Source: a virus
Length of the DNA stretch: 26,978 nucleotides
Reading direction: 5' to 3' (one strand)
IMG/VR virus record: IMGVR_UViG_3300020465_000075
Span: 1-26,978 of that record
Both the position numbers and the translations under genes were made by a program. The first letter of the stretch is position 1. Each line of letters starts with the position of its first letter. The notes under the pieces are model-generated. The model was not told where the DNA came from and did not search any database. It saw nothing but the letters and a program-made list of their open reading frames with translations. Shown piece by piece: positions 7,379-16,133 of the stretch.

Positions 7379-7873
7379 CTACATCATATCTTGTGGAACC
7401 ATGTCCTGTGAAAGTTGGCGTTCTGCTTGTACAACACCATCATTTAACAGTTTGGCAAGATTTGCAGTTGTTTTTACACAATTTGCAAAGGCTGTATCAT
7501 TGAGAGCCGCGATACGATTCATGTGATCAGGTTGAATTTTGCCAATGGTTAAAATATCAATTGCCGCCATTCGGGCAAGTCTGTCTACCCAATATTGCTC
7601 TTCATAGGTTTCAATGTTTTCAAGCAATGCTGGAACATCATGTTTTTGACTCATATCTGCTAGAATATCTTCTAAAATTTTAAGCTCAGCTTCTAAGCCA
7701 GCTTTAGTATGCTTACCATTATTAATTTCAATTTGCGATTGAACATAACGTATTTCATTGATAAGCAGTTGTGCCTGTCTTGCAGGATGTGGATGTTCGC
7801 CTAGCACGAACGTTTCTATTTCATATCTTGTACGATGGATAATCGCCGTGTCGACGATATTTTTCTCTGCCAT
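7379..7873 (-). CDS. Hypothetical helical protein, 164 aa
   Basis: I do not recognise this protein. It is predicted to be almost wholly alpha-helical, with a possible coiled coil near residues 60-95 (LEAELKILEDILADM) and a Gln/Met-rich C-terminus. No membrane segment or enzyme motif is visible. The start has the strongest ribosome site in this block (AGGAGG followed by about 6 nt). The stop lies 7 nt before the first glycosyltransferase, so it is likely in the same transcript. It could be a virion or chaperone protein for the fibres, but nothing in the sequence proves this. Confidence 0.75.
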   Translation of the reverse strand: MAEKNIVDTAIIHRTRYEIETFVLGEHPHPARQAQLLINEIRYVQSQIEINNGKHTKAGLEAELKILEDILADMSQKHDVPALLENIETYEEQYWVDRLARMAAIDILTIGKIQPDHMNRIAALNDTAFANCVKTTANLAKLLNDGVVQAERQLSQDMVPQDMM

Positions 7874-7938
7874 GTTTTACCTCCTAAGGTTTTACATTTC
7901 TTAGTATATATCTGTACACACCAAGGGTGAGATGTTTA

Positions 7939-8148
7939 TTATGGACTTGCACCAGTTGAATTACCGTTTTGCCAACCGCCAAATGTTGCACTAAGTTTCG
8001 TATTTGTTGTAACACTAGGATTAATAAATGCACCAAATGTTGCACTCAATAGTAAATTAGAGTTTGAACCAGGAATACCTCCTTGTCCGTTAAAAAAAGT
8101 ACGAACTGTACTCATTGATATCTGGGCGCCTGTTGCCGGTAGTGCCAT
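7939..8148 (-). CDS. Small fibre-associated virion protein, 69 aa
   Basis: The N-terminus, MALPATGAQISMSTVRTFF, follows the pattern (MALP.xG.ISMs.v.t) common at the start of phage tail-fibre and virion-surface proteins. The remainder is Gly/Ser/Asn rich and contains the hexapeptide LSATFG twice, at residues 34-39 and 52-57, reflecting a 14 bp DNA repeat. It starts 3 nt after the 1447 aa fibre gene stop, with only a weak GAG ribosome site, so translational coupling is likely. It may be a small fibre-tip or collar component. Length and motif support a real gene; the function is inferred. Confidence 0.65.
   Translation of the reverse strand: MALPATGAQISMSTVRTFFNGQGGIPGSNSNLLLSATFGAFINPSVTTNTKLSATFGGWQNGNSTGASP
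7979..8046. repeat. Direct repeat of 14 bp, two copies
   Basis: CCAAATGTTGCACT occurs at 7979-7992 and again at 8033-8046, a period of 54 bp or 18 codons. It encodes the repeated SATFG motif in the 69 aa protein and suggests an internal tandem duplication. Confidence 0.8.
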
Positions 8149-8151
8149 AGT

Positions 8152-11100
8152 TTATTTCTCGCTACTATTAGTTATAATAGAATTTACCTGTTCTGTCAAG
8201 GTTTTTATTTGTTCTTGTTGTTCTTTCATACCTTCTATGAGTAGTGCAACCATTTTTTGATAGTCAACTGCTTTGGTTCCATCATCTCTCTGTCTTACAA
8301 CTTCTGGTAATACTTCTTCTACTTCTTGAGCAATAACACCAACATCATGTTTACGTACAAAGTAACCATCTTCTCCACCACGTTTTGCAATATGTTCGTC
8401 AGTCCAATCAAACGTCACACCACGCAAAGCAGTAATTTTTCCTAGTGGATCTGCAATTACTTCTATGTTTTCTTTTAAATTTCTATCAGATGAATAAAAT
8501 GCAGTTACATCATTTGTTGCTCTAATTTCACCTGTTGTACTAGATGCGGCTGTGCCTACACCAAAACTGTCAAATTGTACATCAGCTGATGAGCTGGCTG
8601 TTCCAGCAAGTAATACTGTGCCTGTAGCATCCGGAAATGTTATTGTTCTATTTGCAGTAGCAGTTGTCATTGTAAATGCAGTATCATAGGTACCAGAATC
8701 AAAAACTAAATTTGGATATCCATGACTTGCATTACCTTGAAGATACAAATCTAAAGCAAATATACGGAATGAGCCATTGTTAACACCTGGTACACTTATG
8801 TTTGTATCAGCACCATTAATACCAAGTGCGTCGATTAAACCAGCAGTTCCTGAACCGGCTATATCGTCATCTTTGATTATACTAAGTTGATATGCACCAC
8901 ATTCACTGCCATCCGCGGCTCCCTTTATGTAGAATTTTTGCATAGCATACATGGTATCATTGCCACCATCATCATGGCCGTAAAAATCAAATCTTGCTAA
9001 AGGTCCGTTGACAGCGTTGTTCTGAGAGTAGTATGTATGCATGTGTGATTCACCACCAGCATTGTAATCCGTTTCCCATGTAACAGTAGCCGCGGTGCTT
9101 GTGCCTTGACGCATGTTAAAATTTACTACAGCACTAGTATTGTCTACAGCTTCGGGTCCAAAATGCATTTTAGAACCATCGGCTTCAAATTTAAATAAAT
9201 TATTGACATTAGCCAAAGGTCCATTGGTGCCAGCATCTCCATATTTTAGAGCAAACTCAGTGCCTGCCGCCACTAAATGATAATCTCTAGTTTGACCAGT
9301 ATCTGAGAATGAAAGAAAAGGATTAACATCATCTTCTATAACAATTCCATTTCCATAATTTGCCGCTGGAGCAGGACTTCCAACACCAACACCAATTACG
9401 TTTGCACCACTGGCAGTATAGGTTCCGCCGGAGACACCACCAAGGACATCAGACAATGTTTCTGCCGCTGTTCTACCTTCTACACTTGTACCATCTATTT
9501 TTAGGAAATCATCATCGGCAACATTGGCATTACATACCAATAGGTTGCCATTACCTATACCAGTATCAGAACCTGCACCACCTCCAAGTTGTGATGTTAG
9601 TGCCACTGTACCTGTTGAGTCTGGTAATGTAATTGTGTTGTTTGCTGTTGGATCTGTTGCTGTTAACAGCGTGTCATTACTATTGTCAGTTGAACCTTCA
9701 AAGTAAACACCAGTTGATCCTGATACTTGAAATGAAGTTGCTATTGCTTGTCCTGACACAGTAAGATTATTACTGCTCGGATTGTATGATAATCCAGCAT
9801 CTGTGTACACTTGGTTAACTGCCATTGATGAATCATCACTGTCAACAATGTTTACATAATGAGCGGCATCTACGGCGCCTCTTTGTATTGTGTGTATAGT
9901 TTGGGCTTCTGCGGCTGTTGATGACGCACCTACCAATGCACCAGTGAATGTTGTTGCTTCCATTGTTTCAGCAACCAAAGTACCTAAACTAAAACTTCCA
10001 TCTGATGTGTTAATATTACCTGTTACTGCTGGATCATATTCATCAAACAATCTAAATTTTTGATCTGTTACGTCAAAGAATAAACCTACTTGTGTAAATC
10101 CTACACCAGATGCACCTGTATTTCTAAATCCAATCACACCAAGGTCAATGTTTGCAGGAGCGGCCGTACCATTCCATGTATCATTTAATGTGTGTCCTGA
10201 TGTTGCATTAAATTTAATTTTAATGCCACTGTCTAGGGTTTGTTCATCTCCAGTAATGCTTACAGCAGTTGCTTCTGTAGAAGAAAAGTTATCTTTACTC
10301 CAACTAAACTTGTCTGGAGTTCCTACAGTATCAATTTTTACATAATAGGTTGTACTTGCTGTGCCTTCAAATAATCCGGCAAATGTACCATCATTAAGTC
10401 CACTACCTGAAAAGTTAACAGTTCCAATACTGTCACCTGATCCTAAGAACACATACGGATCTTCAACGTTCAATGAGTTAACATCTGTACTAGCACTGGT
10501 ACCTAAAATTGTTAAGTTACCACCAATAACAACATCACCATCAAATCGTGCATCACCTGTTGTTCTAAAACTCGCCGCCATGTTGTTGATCATATCAACA
10601 TATACAACACCTGTACTTGCATGTGATTTAGTTGTTTTACAAACTTCAACACTAAAGTTAGGATATGTTGGCGAAGTTGCTGTTAAACTACCTGCTGTAT
10701 CAACATACAGCGGAGCACCAACACTAAATGAACTGGTATCTAAGTTAAAATACAAACCTTGTATCATAACATAACCATAGCCTGTGTTAGCAATACTGCC
10801 AAATGTTAAACCTATTGTGTGTTGTACATCAGTTGAACTTTTATCTGAAAGTGAAACTTTCATACCACCAGCTGTAAGTCCACCACTGTATCGCACAGCC
10901 TTACCAGCCGCGATTGTTGAACCTGTATCGTTATAAACATATTGGAATGTATTCTGTCCAATTCTAATGATTTGTGAAGTATCACCTGTGTAATATGCTA
11001 GAGCATCAAAATTGTTTTCATAGAAAACTCTACCTTCGGCGGCACTACCAGGAGTGCCTGCACCGGTGTCAATGTCCATATAATCAACACCATCTATGTA

Positions 11101-12495
11101 ACCTTGTGCCTTAATATTATCTGTATGTGTGTTTAACCAACGCAATGAAGCTGAACCAAGTTCCCTTGTGCCGTCATTGTCAGGTATAATACTACTATCA
11201 ACCTTGGCTGTTATGGTAAGTGTATCTGTGTTTGCATCACCAATGTCTATGTTACCATTGAGTGTACTTGCACCTGCTACAGTTAGTCCGCCACCTACGT
11301 TTAGGTTTTCAGCAATACCTACACCACCATCTACAATAAGAGCACCAGATGTTGCAGTTGTACTTGTGGTTGTAGCATTTAGGTTTACTGCACTTGTAAC
11401 ATCAAGTGTGCCTGCAATAACTGTGTTACCAGTTGCGGCCGCTATGGTTACTTTGTTTAAACTATCACCATATGTGATATCGCCAGTAGCACCTATTGTC
11501 ATTCTTACTGTGCCAGCTGTTTTAAAATCTAATTCATCATTGTCTGCACCTGCACTATCTTCTGCTAAAATAGTTGTGTCACCATCTCCGTCTTTAACTC
11601 CGCCTAATGAGCCCCATGCTGATCCATCATAACCTTCAAATGAACTATCATCAGTGTTATAACGTAATTGTCCTTGAACGGCAGTTGGTCTTTGTGCAGT
11701 ACTACCAACTGGAATTTGTATAGATCCAGTTGTTGCAATTTTCATATTGGCGCCATCAAATGTAAAATTTGCATCATCTTCGAGTACACCTGATGTGCCT
11801 GCAATCGTAATTCTATTATCTGTAAGAGCAGAGTTTGTTAAACCAGTTACATCTACAGCACCAAATTTTGCTCCACCAACAGAACCAGACATAACTTCAC
11901 TGGTATTAGATGCTTGAGGGATAAACATAAATTTGTTGTCTGTGTCATCCATACCAAAGAAACCAACTCTAGCCTGTGAACCATCATGCCAACGAAATTC
12001 AACACCTCTGTCTTTGTTATCATCTGAGCCAGGAGGTGAATCACCACCTAGTGTCATAATAGGATCATCTACAGTCATTGTGGTACTGTTTACAGTTGTG
12101 GTGGTACCATTAACTGTAAGATTACCTGTGACTGTAACATCGTTAGGCAAACCAATTGTGACTGTGCCAGATGATTCTGCTACTTCAACTTCGTTTGCAG
12201 TACCATTAAATGTAAGTGTTCCACCACCTGCTATAGCAGATGAATTAGAACCATCAGTTACTGTAAATGCTGTTGGTAAGTTTGTAATGGTTTGTCCACC
12301 AAAGTCTACTGCTTTGTTGAACGCAATTTTTTCTGCACCATTACTTGTGTCAAATGTAAGAAAGGCTGTACTGCCTTCTTTAATTACTAATGCGGTAGCC
12401 GATGCATCTTTTAGTACAATTTCGCTATCGTTACCTGCTGAGTTTTCTACTGTAAGGCCATTCTTGACCTTAAAATTATGTTGAAAAGTTGCCAT
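8152..12495 (-). CDS. Giant tail-fibre-like protein with C-terminal peptidase S74 chaperone domain
   Basis: This 1447 aa protein is a mosaic of low-complexity beta repeats rich in Thr, Gly, Asn, Asp and Ser, with hardly any Cys. It ends in an intramolecular chaperone (peptidase S74): SDRNLKENI from residue 1336, then VTFDW, GVIAQEVEEVLPEVV and YQKMVALLIEGMKEQQ. In known members this domain trimerises the fibre and then cuts itself off just before the Ser. Ser1336 and Lys1341 are the expected dyad, which would release about 112 residues. The repeats include LTFNGTANEVEV, QLRYNTDDSSFEGYDGSAW and NTITLPDSTGTVAL modules shared with the next two fibre genes. The gene starts at ATG 12495 after GGGAAG, with a GGTAAATA late-promoter-like box 48 nt upstream. 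Role: host recognition. Confidence 0.93.
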   Translation of the reverse strand: MATFQHNFKVKNGLTVENSAGNDSEIVLKDASATALVIKEGSTAFLTFDTSNGAEKIAFNKAVDFGGQTITNLPTAFTVTDGSNSSAIAGGGTLTFNGTANEVEVAESSGTVTIGLPNDVTVTGNLTVNGTTTTVNSTTMTVDDPIMTLGGDSPPGSDDNKDRGVEFRWHDGSQARVGFFGMDDTDNKFMFIPQASNTSEVMSGSVGGAKFGAVDVTGLTNSALTDNRITIAGTSGVLEDDANFTFDGANMKIATTGSIQIPVGSTAQRPTAVQGQLRYNTDDSSFEGYDGSAWGSLGGVKDGDGDTTILAEDSAGADNDELDFKTAGTVRMTIGATGDITYGDSLNKVTIAAATGNTVIAGTLDVTSAVNLNATTTSTTATSGALIVDGGVGIAENLNVGGGLTVAGASTLNGNIDIGDANTDTLTITAKVDSSIIPDNDGTRELGSASLRWLNTHTDNIKAQGYIDGVDYMDIDTGAGTPGSAAEGRVFYENNFDALAYYTGDTSQIIRIGQNTFQYVYNDTGSTIAAGKAVRYSGGLTAGGMKVSLSDKSSTDVQHTIGLTFGSIANTGYGYVMIQGLYFNLDTSSFSVGAPLYVDTAGSLTATSPTYPNFSVEVCKTTKSHASTGVVYVDMINNMAASFRTTGDARFDGDVVIGGNLTILGTSASTDVNSLNVEDPYVFLGSGDSIGTVNFSGSGLNDGTFAGLFEGTASTTYYVKIDTVGTPDKFSWSKDNFSSTEATAVSITGDEQTLDSGIKIKFNATSGHTLNDTWNGTAAPANIDLGVIGFRNTGASGVGFTQVGLFFDVTDQKFRLFDEYDPAVTGNINTSDGSFSLGTLVAETMEATTFTGALVGASSTAAEAQTIHTIQRGAVDAAHYVNIVDSDDSSMAVNQVYTDAGLSYNPSSNNLTVSGQAIATSFQVSGSTGVYFEGSTDNSNDTLLTATDPTANNTITLPDSTGTVALTSQLGGGAGSDTGIGNGNLLVCNANVADDDFLKIDGTSVEGRTAAETLSDVLGGVSGGTYTASGANVIGVGVGSPAPAANYGNGIVIEDDVNPFLSFSDTGQTRDYHLVAAGTEFALKYGDAGTNGPLANVNNLFKFEADGSKMHFGPEAVDNTSAVVNFNMRQGTSTAATVTWETDYNAGGESHMHTYYSQNNAVNGPLARFDFYGHDDGGNDTMYAMQKFYIKGAADGSECGAYQLSIIKDDDIAGSGTAGLIDALGINGADTNISVPGVNNGSFRIFALDLYLQGNASHGYPNLVFDSGTYDTAFTMTTATANRTITFPDATGTVLLAGTASSSADVQFDSFGVGTAASSTTGEIRATNDVTAFYSSDRNLKENIEVIADPLGKITALRGVTFDWTDEHIAKRGGEDGYFVRKHDVGVIAQEVEEVLPEVVRQRDDGTKAVDYQKMVALLIEGMKEQQEQIKTLTEQVNSIITNSSEK

Positions 12496-12542
12496 ATCGC
12501 TTCCCTCTCCACGGTTAGGCTACACTACTGTATATTGTTATT

Positions 12543-12550
12543 ATTTACCT
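12543..12550 (-). promoter_or_regulatory. Possible late promoter GGTAAATA
   Basis: The minus strand reads GGTAAATA from 12550 to 12543, in the 58 nt gap before the 1447 aa fibre gene. It is two mismatches from TATAAATA with the TAAATA core kept, and is identical to the box at 1882-1889. Confidence 0.35.
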
Positions 12551-12553
12551 AAA

Positions 12554-14845
12554 TTAGATTAAGTGTTTTTCTGCAATGAACCTATAGTTCATAGAATCTG
12601 TATTAGCAGGAGTAATTCTTAATCTAACATTACCACTGTTAATATCTGCAGAAATTGTAAATTGATTTGCACCACTTAATAATGAACCATAAGTTGTCAT
12701 GTAAACATTTGATCCGTCATGTAAAACTAAAATTTGTGTTATTTGAAATACTGAACTTGTGGTGTTTTCGCATGATATAAAATATTTTGCACTACGATAT
12801 GTGGTTAATGACCACTGGTCTACACTAAATTCTGCTGTAGAAGAACTGGTTGCTGTACTGGCATGACTGTGATATGCATTGTGCATTGTGATGTTATTGG
12901 TAAAAACTGTGCCAACTTGATTGGCTTGGCTACCAATATTTTGTGCAAAGAGTGTACCAATTTGATTAGATCCTGTACCAATATCACTTTGACCATTGGT
13001 TGATATTGTGATATCTTTGTCATTTAAATCTAATGCACCTCCAAGTTGTGGTGTTGTATCTTCGACAACATTTAACATCACAGTACCAGATGCATTTGGT
13101 AAAGTTATAGTATTGTCTTGACCAGGATCTGTGGCTGTAAGTTTTGTTTCATTTCCGTCGTCTGTAGAACCTTCAAATATAAGGTCTGCATCTTTGCCAA
13201 TGCGTACACCTTCTCTGTCAAACTCAGCAACGATTGTGTTTACACTATCTTTTAGTACACTTATTCTAATTGCACCATCTTCATTGGTTGCTGTTATATC
13301 TCTTAGGTATCCATATATTTGTGCATAGGTTTTTGTAGCAGGAGTGCCTGCACTATTGTAAGCATCAAATTTAATAACACCAATTCCGTCTCCCCCGCTT
13401 GGTGTTGCACTCTGTCTATCAAGTGTAATACTAGGGCCAACTGCATTAGTGGCATCATCACTGTTAATGTTGATATTACCTTTACCGGTAATATCTTTGC
13501 CGTTCATGTCTAGGTTACCACCTAGTTGTGGTGTTGTATCAGCAACAACATCAGTTGCTGTATCAACAAATTCAATTTCTGTACCACCTGCGTTTACTTT
13601 CAAAAACTTACCAGGATCAAATGATGCAGGTGTATCTGTTAGTTCTAAGAAATTAGTGGCAGAAAGTCTATTCCATGCACCACCTATGTAACCTTCAAAT
13701 TCTAAATCATTGGTATTGTAACGTATCATACCAACTGTTGGTACACCTGGTCTTTGTGCAGTACTTCCGCCTGGTATTTGTAAAGCACCATTTGTATCAA
13801 ACTTTACATTGGTACCATCGAACAATATTGCATTGTCAGTAGTAAGTCTACCACTGGCTCCAGCAATAATAAATTTTTGATTGTTAAGATCACCTACTGA
13901 CATTTCAGTAAATGTAGCTGTACCTTGTGATGTTAAATTACCAGTGAGTGATGTAATACCTTTGACAGTTAAATTATCTTCTGCTTCTAATTCACCTAGA
14001 TGTACTTTGATATAATCTACAATGTTAACATTACCAGAAGTTTGTCCATCTTCTGTAGGACATGAAATAAAAGCAACTTCATCTTCGCTTTCGTCATATA
14101 TGGCACCTACGTTATTTGTGTTTGTAGATGTACCATCGCCTCTAGTAACAATAAACCCTTGGTCAACTGATTGTGTTGTAGTGCCTTCGCCTAATTTAAT
14201 GAGTGCTTGGTTAATAGATGTGCTGACAAGTGTTGTTTGTGTACCACTTACTTGAAAGTTTCCTGTCATAGTAACTGTACCACCGACGTTCATGTCTCCA
14301 CCAACGTTTAATGCACCACCAATACCAGCACCACCAGATACAACCAATGCACCTGTAGAAGTACTAGAACTTGTGGTACCATCATTAACATCAACTCTTG
14401 CATCAAAGTCTGCAATACCACCAACTAGCAAAGTAGAATCTAGTGTTGTGGCGCCTGTTGCTCTAAAAGTACCACTAACATCTAACAGTTTTGTAGGAAC
14501 ACTTTGATTTATACCTATGTTACCATCTGAATGGATAACCATACGTTGAGTGCCAGCAGTAAAGAAATCAATTTGATCATTGTCTGTACCGTCACTATCT
14601 TCAACAGTAACATATGTATCTTTGTCAATATCCTGCATAATGGTGGTAAATGTTTTCCATGAACTACCATTATAGCCTTCAAATCTAGTTGTGGTTGTAT
14701 TGAATCTTATATCTCCTGTGTTAGGAGATCCGGATCTAGCACCAGTATTACCTGACGGAAGTGTCAATGCACCGGTGATATCCAGTTTTAAATCATTGGT
14801 TTGAGTTTTTAACAGATTTTGCTGGTGATCTATTTTTATTGCCAT
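12554..14845 (-). CDS. Tail-fibre-like protein, 763 aa
   Basis: This is a repeat-rich fibre protein built from the same modules as its neighbours. Examples are DIRFNTTTTRFEGYNGSSW near residue 45, MIRYNTNDLEFEGYIGGAW near 375, DTTPQLGG repeated twice, and NTITLPNASGTVML near 575. Its C-terminal ~90 residues form a different ending from the S74 protein: AKYFISC, QILVLHDGSNVYMTTYGSLL, then a strand-rich tail. The same ending appears in the 304 aa gene upstream. It carries no S74 domain. The N-terminus (MAIKIDHQQNLLKTQTNDLKL) is probably the part attaching to the virion. An exact TATAAATA late promoter lies 24 nt before the ATG. Probably a fibre or fibre-like whisker component; the exact position in the virion is unknown. 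Confidence 0.85.
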   Translation of the reverse strand: MAIKIDHQQNLLKTQTNDLKLDITGALTLPSGNTGARSGSPNTGDIRFNTTTTRFEGYNGSSWKTFTTIMQDIDKDTYVTVEDSDGTDNDQIDFFTAGTQRMVIHSDGNIGINQSVPTKLLDVSGTFRATGATTLDSTLLVGGIADFDARVDVNDGTTSSSTSTGALVVSGGAGIGGALNVGGDMNVGGTVTMTGNFQVSGTQTTLVSTSINQALIKLGEGTTTQSVDQGFIVTRGDGTSTNTNNVGAIYDESEDEVAFISCPTEDGQTSGNVNIVDYIKVHLGELEAEDNLTVKGITSLTGNLTSQGTATFTEMSVGDLNNQKFIIAGASGRLTTDNAILFDGTNVKFDTNGALQIPGGSTAQRPGVPTVGMIRYNTNDLEFEGYIGGAWNRLSATNFLELTDTPASFDPGKFLKVNAGGTEIEFVDTATDVVADTTPQLGGNLDMNGKDITGKGNININSDDATNAVGPSITLDRQSATPSGGDGIGVIKFDAYNSAGTPATKTYAQIYGYLRDITATNEDGAIRISVLKDSVNTIVAEFDREGVRIGKDADLIFEGSTDDGNETKLTATDPGQDNTITLPNASGTVMLNVVEDTTPQLGGALDLNDKDITISTNGQSDIGTGSNQIGTLFAQNIGSQANQVGTVFTNNITMHNAYHSHASTATSSSTAEFSVDQWSLTTYRSAKYFISCENTTSSVFQITQILVLHDGSNVYMTTYGSLLSGANQFTISADINSGNVRLRITPANTDSMNYRFIAEKHLI

Positions 14846-14869
14846 ACCTACACTCTCTTACTGTGCAAG

Positions 14870-14877
14870 TATTTATA
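14870..14877 (-). promoter_or_regulatory. T4-type late promoter, exact TATAAATA
   Basis: The minus strand reads TATAAATA from 14877 to 14870 and overlaps the stop of the 304 aa fibre gene. Predicted initiation near 14864 gives a leader of about 19 nt before ATG 14845, so the 763 and 1447 aa fibres can be transcribed on their own late in infection. Confidence 0.75.
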
Positions 14878-15787
14878 CGTTTACTGTCTGGCGTATTACT
14901 TTCAATGAAGCACTTGTGGCTGAACCCATTGTAACTTTAAGTTCCACGTTTGCTCCGTTAACAGCCGCAGTAAACGTGCCTAGAGTAGATCCACTTACTA
15001 GTGTGCCGTATTGTGTAATATAAGCATTTGTACCGTCATGTCCTACCATAACCTTACTGCTTTGAAAAGCAGAGCCCTGTGTGATTGCAATAAAGTATTC
15101 ACTTGCTCTAAAAGATGCTATAGCAAATGTATCTAATACTTGTATTGATGTAGAAGCTATAGTTGATCCAGCACTTGTGATATGACTGTCATTTGCACCA
15201 CTGCCCATTATTTTAAAAGTTGGAGTCATTAATGATGTAGTAACTGTTACATCAGCTGGTAGGCCAACTGTTACTGTATCTGTTGCACCTACAACAACTT
15301 CAACTTCGTTAGTAGTACCATTAAATGTAAGATTGTCTGTGCCAAGAGCCACTGCTTGTGTATTAGATGCACCATCAACAATGTTGAGTGTGGCCGCAGA
15401 AGCAGTATCTACATAATTTTTTGTAGCGGCATCTTGAGCCGCAACCGGATCGCCTAAGTTTTCTATTTTGCCTGTGCCTAGGTCTGCACTTTTTAACCAT
15501 GCTTTGCTCCAAGTTGCACCTGTTGTTCCTAACGAATATGTGTTATCACCATTTGGTCTAATGTTAGAACCTATGTCCGCGGCAAGATTAAGTGTGTCTG
15601 TATCAGCATCACCTAAACTAAGTGTACCACCATCTGCTGTGATATTACCTTTAACATATAATGCTTTCTCTACTAAGGCTCCACCTTTAAATTGAACTGA
15701 CGCTGTAGATACAGTTGCATCTGTTAAATCTTCAACTACTGATATTGTTGCTCCACTACCTGAAGCTGTTTTTCTGAAACTTGGCAT
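14873..15787 (-). CDS. Tail-fibre-like protein, 304 aa
   Basis: This short fibre-like protein begins MPSFRKTASGSGATIS. It contains a GNITADGGTLSLGDADTDTL module, a SLGTTGATWSKAW module and an LTFNGTTNEVEV module followed by VTVGLPADVTVT, the last nearly identical to a segment of the 1447 aa protein. Its C-terminal ~90 residues (SEYFIAI, VMVGHDGTNAYITQYGTLVSG) match the end of the 763 aa protein, defining a shared terminal domain. The start follows GGAG at 6 nt; an overlapping ATG at 15792-15790 is out of frame. A TAAATA-containing box and a terminator lie directly upstream, so a new transcript probably begins here. It may be an adaptor or short fibre. Fibre identity is well supported and exact location is not. 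Confidence 0.8.
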   Translation of the reverse strand: MPSFRKTASGSGATISVVEDLTDATVSTASVQFKGGALVEKALYVKGNITADGGTLSLGDADTDTLNLAADIGSNIRPNGDNTYSLGTTGATWSKAWLKSADLGTGKIENLGDPVAAQDAATKNYVDTASAATLNIVDGASNTQAVALGTDNLTFNGTTNEVEVVVGATDTVTVGLPADVTVTTSLMTPTFKIMGSGANDSHITSAGSTIASTSIQVLDTFAIASFRASEYFIAITQGSAFQSSKVMVGHDGTNAYITQYGTLVSGSTLGTFTAAVNGANVELKVTMGSATSASLKVIRQTVNV

Positions 15788-15806
15788 TGCATTCTCCTAC
15801 TAAGAG

Positions 15807-15814
15807 TATTTAGT
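15807..15814 (-). promoter_or_regulatory. Possible late promoter ACTAAATA
   Basis: The minus strand reads ACTAAATA from 15814 to 15807, two mismatches from the late consensus with the TAAATA core kept. It sits 19 nt before ATG 15787 and directly after a terminator hairpin, a common arrangement at a transcript boundary. Confidence 0.35.
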
Positions 15815-15842
15815 CAAAAAGGAAGGCACCCTAAGGCACCTT
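15815..15842 (-). terminator. Rho-independent terminator at the end of the candidate ncRNA
   Basis: On the minus strand AAGGTGCC (15842-15835) pairs with GGTGCCTT (15830-15823) around a TTAG loop. This is an 8 bp stem with two central G-U pairs, which form only in minus-strand RNA. CC and then five T follow. It ends the unit that starts at the promoter near 16113. Confidence 0.7.
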
Positions 15843-16079
15843 CGCAAACTTTAAAAAAAGGAGTTATTAGTGAGTAGGGAGGACTTTGGGTTCACCTCCA
15901 ACTAGATCGACCGAGATACCATTCTCATATCCTCTAGCACTTACTTCCGCCCGGGAGGGCGATGTGATTTTCAGTCGCTAAACCTTAAACCTGGCTACCA
16001 CGCCTAAGCAATCAAGTTATGCCTCTAGGTAAGACACGTTTCCTTGCACTACTCTAGTAAGACCGTCGCCTTGCTATAC
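15816..16079 (-). ncRNA. Candidate structured ncRNA, about 260 nt, unknown class
   Basis: No open frame of useful length occurs here on either strand. About 210 nt of the body is roughly 49% G+C by hand count, well above the AT-rich surroundings. It is bounded by a sigma-70-like promoter (16085-16113) and a terminator (15815-15842). Several hairpins are visible. One spans 15959-15978 (GCGA/TCGC enclosing TGA/TCA). One spans 15902-15937 (CTAGA/TCTAG enclosing GAGA/TCTC). One spans 15878-15899 (GGAGG/CCTCC). A possible long-range closing helix pairs GAGTAG (16054-16049) with CTACTC (15877-15872). It does not show tRNA, tmRNA, RNase P or group I intron hallmarks that I can recognise. An untranslated regulatory leader or a packaging/processing signal are alternatives. 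Confidence 0.5.
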
Positions 16080-16084
16080 TTATT

Positions 16085-16113
16085 AATATAGTACTTCTTA
16101 TACCAGAAGTCAA
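16085..16113 (-). promoter_or_regulatory. Sigma-70-like promoter TTGACT-17-TATATT
   Basis: The minus strand has TTGACT (16113-16108), exactly 17 nt, then TATATT (16090-16085). Each hexamer is one base from the bacterial consensus. Predicted start is near 16079. It lies just after the gp23 terminator and lacks the TATAAATA late box, so it could be read by host RNA polymerase early in infection, unlike the late genes on both sides. Confidence 0.55.
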
Positions 16114-16133
16114 CCTTTTTTTGTATCTTTTTT

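Noticed and set aside
7874-7938. Possible promoter TATATACT and a CACC/GGTG hairpin in the gap before the 164 aa gene
   Set aside because: The hairpin has only four pairs with no T-run, and no matching -35 or late-box consensus is present.
9360-12484. Several plus-strand open frames opposite the large fibre gene
   Set aside because: They mirror the repeat-rich fibre codons, have low-complexity products and lack ribosome sites.
15840-16080. tRNA, tmRNA, RNase P or group I intron in the non-coding gap
   Set aside because: No cloverleaf with a proper T-arm, no tmRNA ends, no RNase P core motifs and no group I core pairing were found, so only an unclassified ncRNA is proposed.
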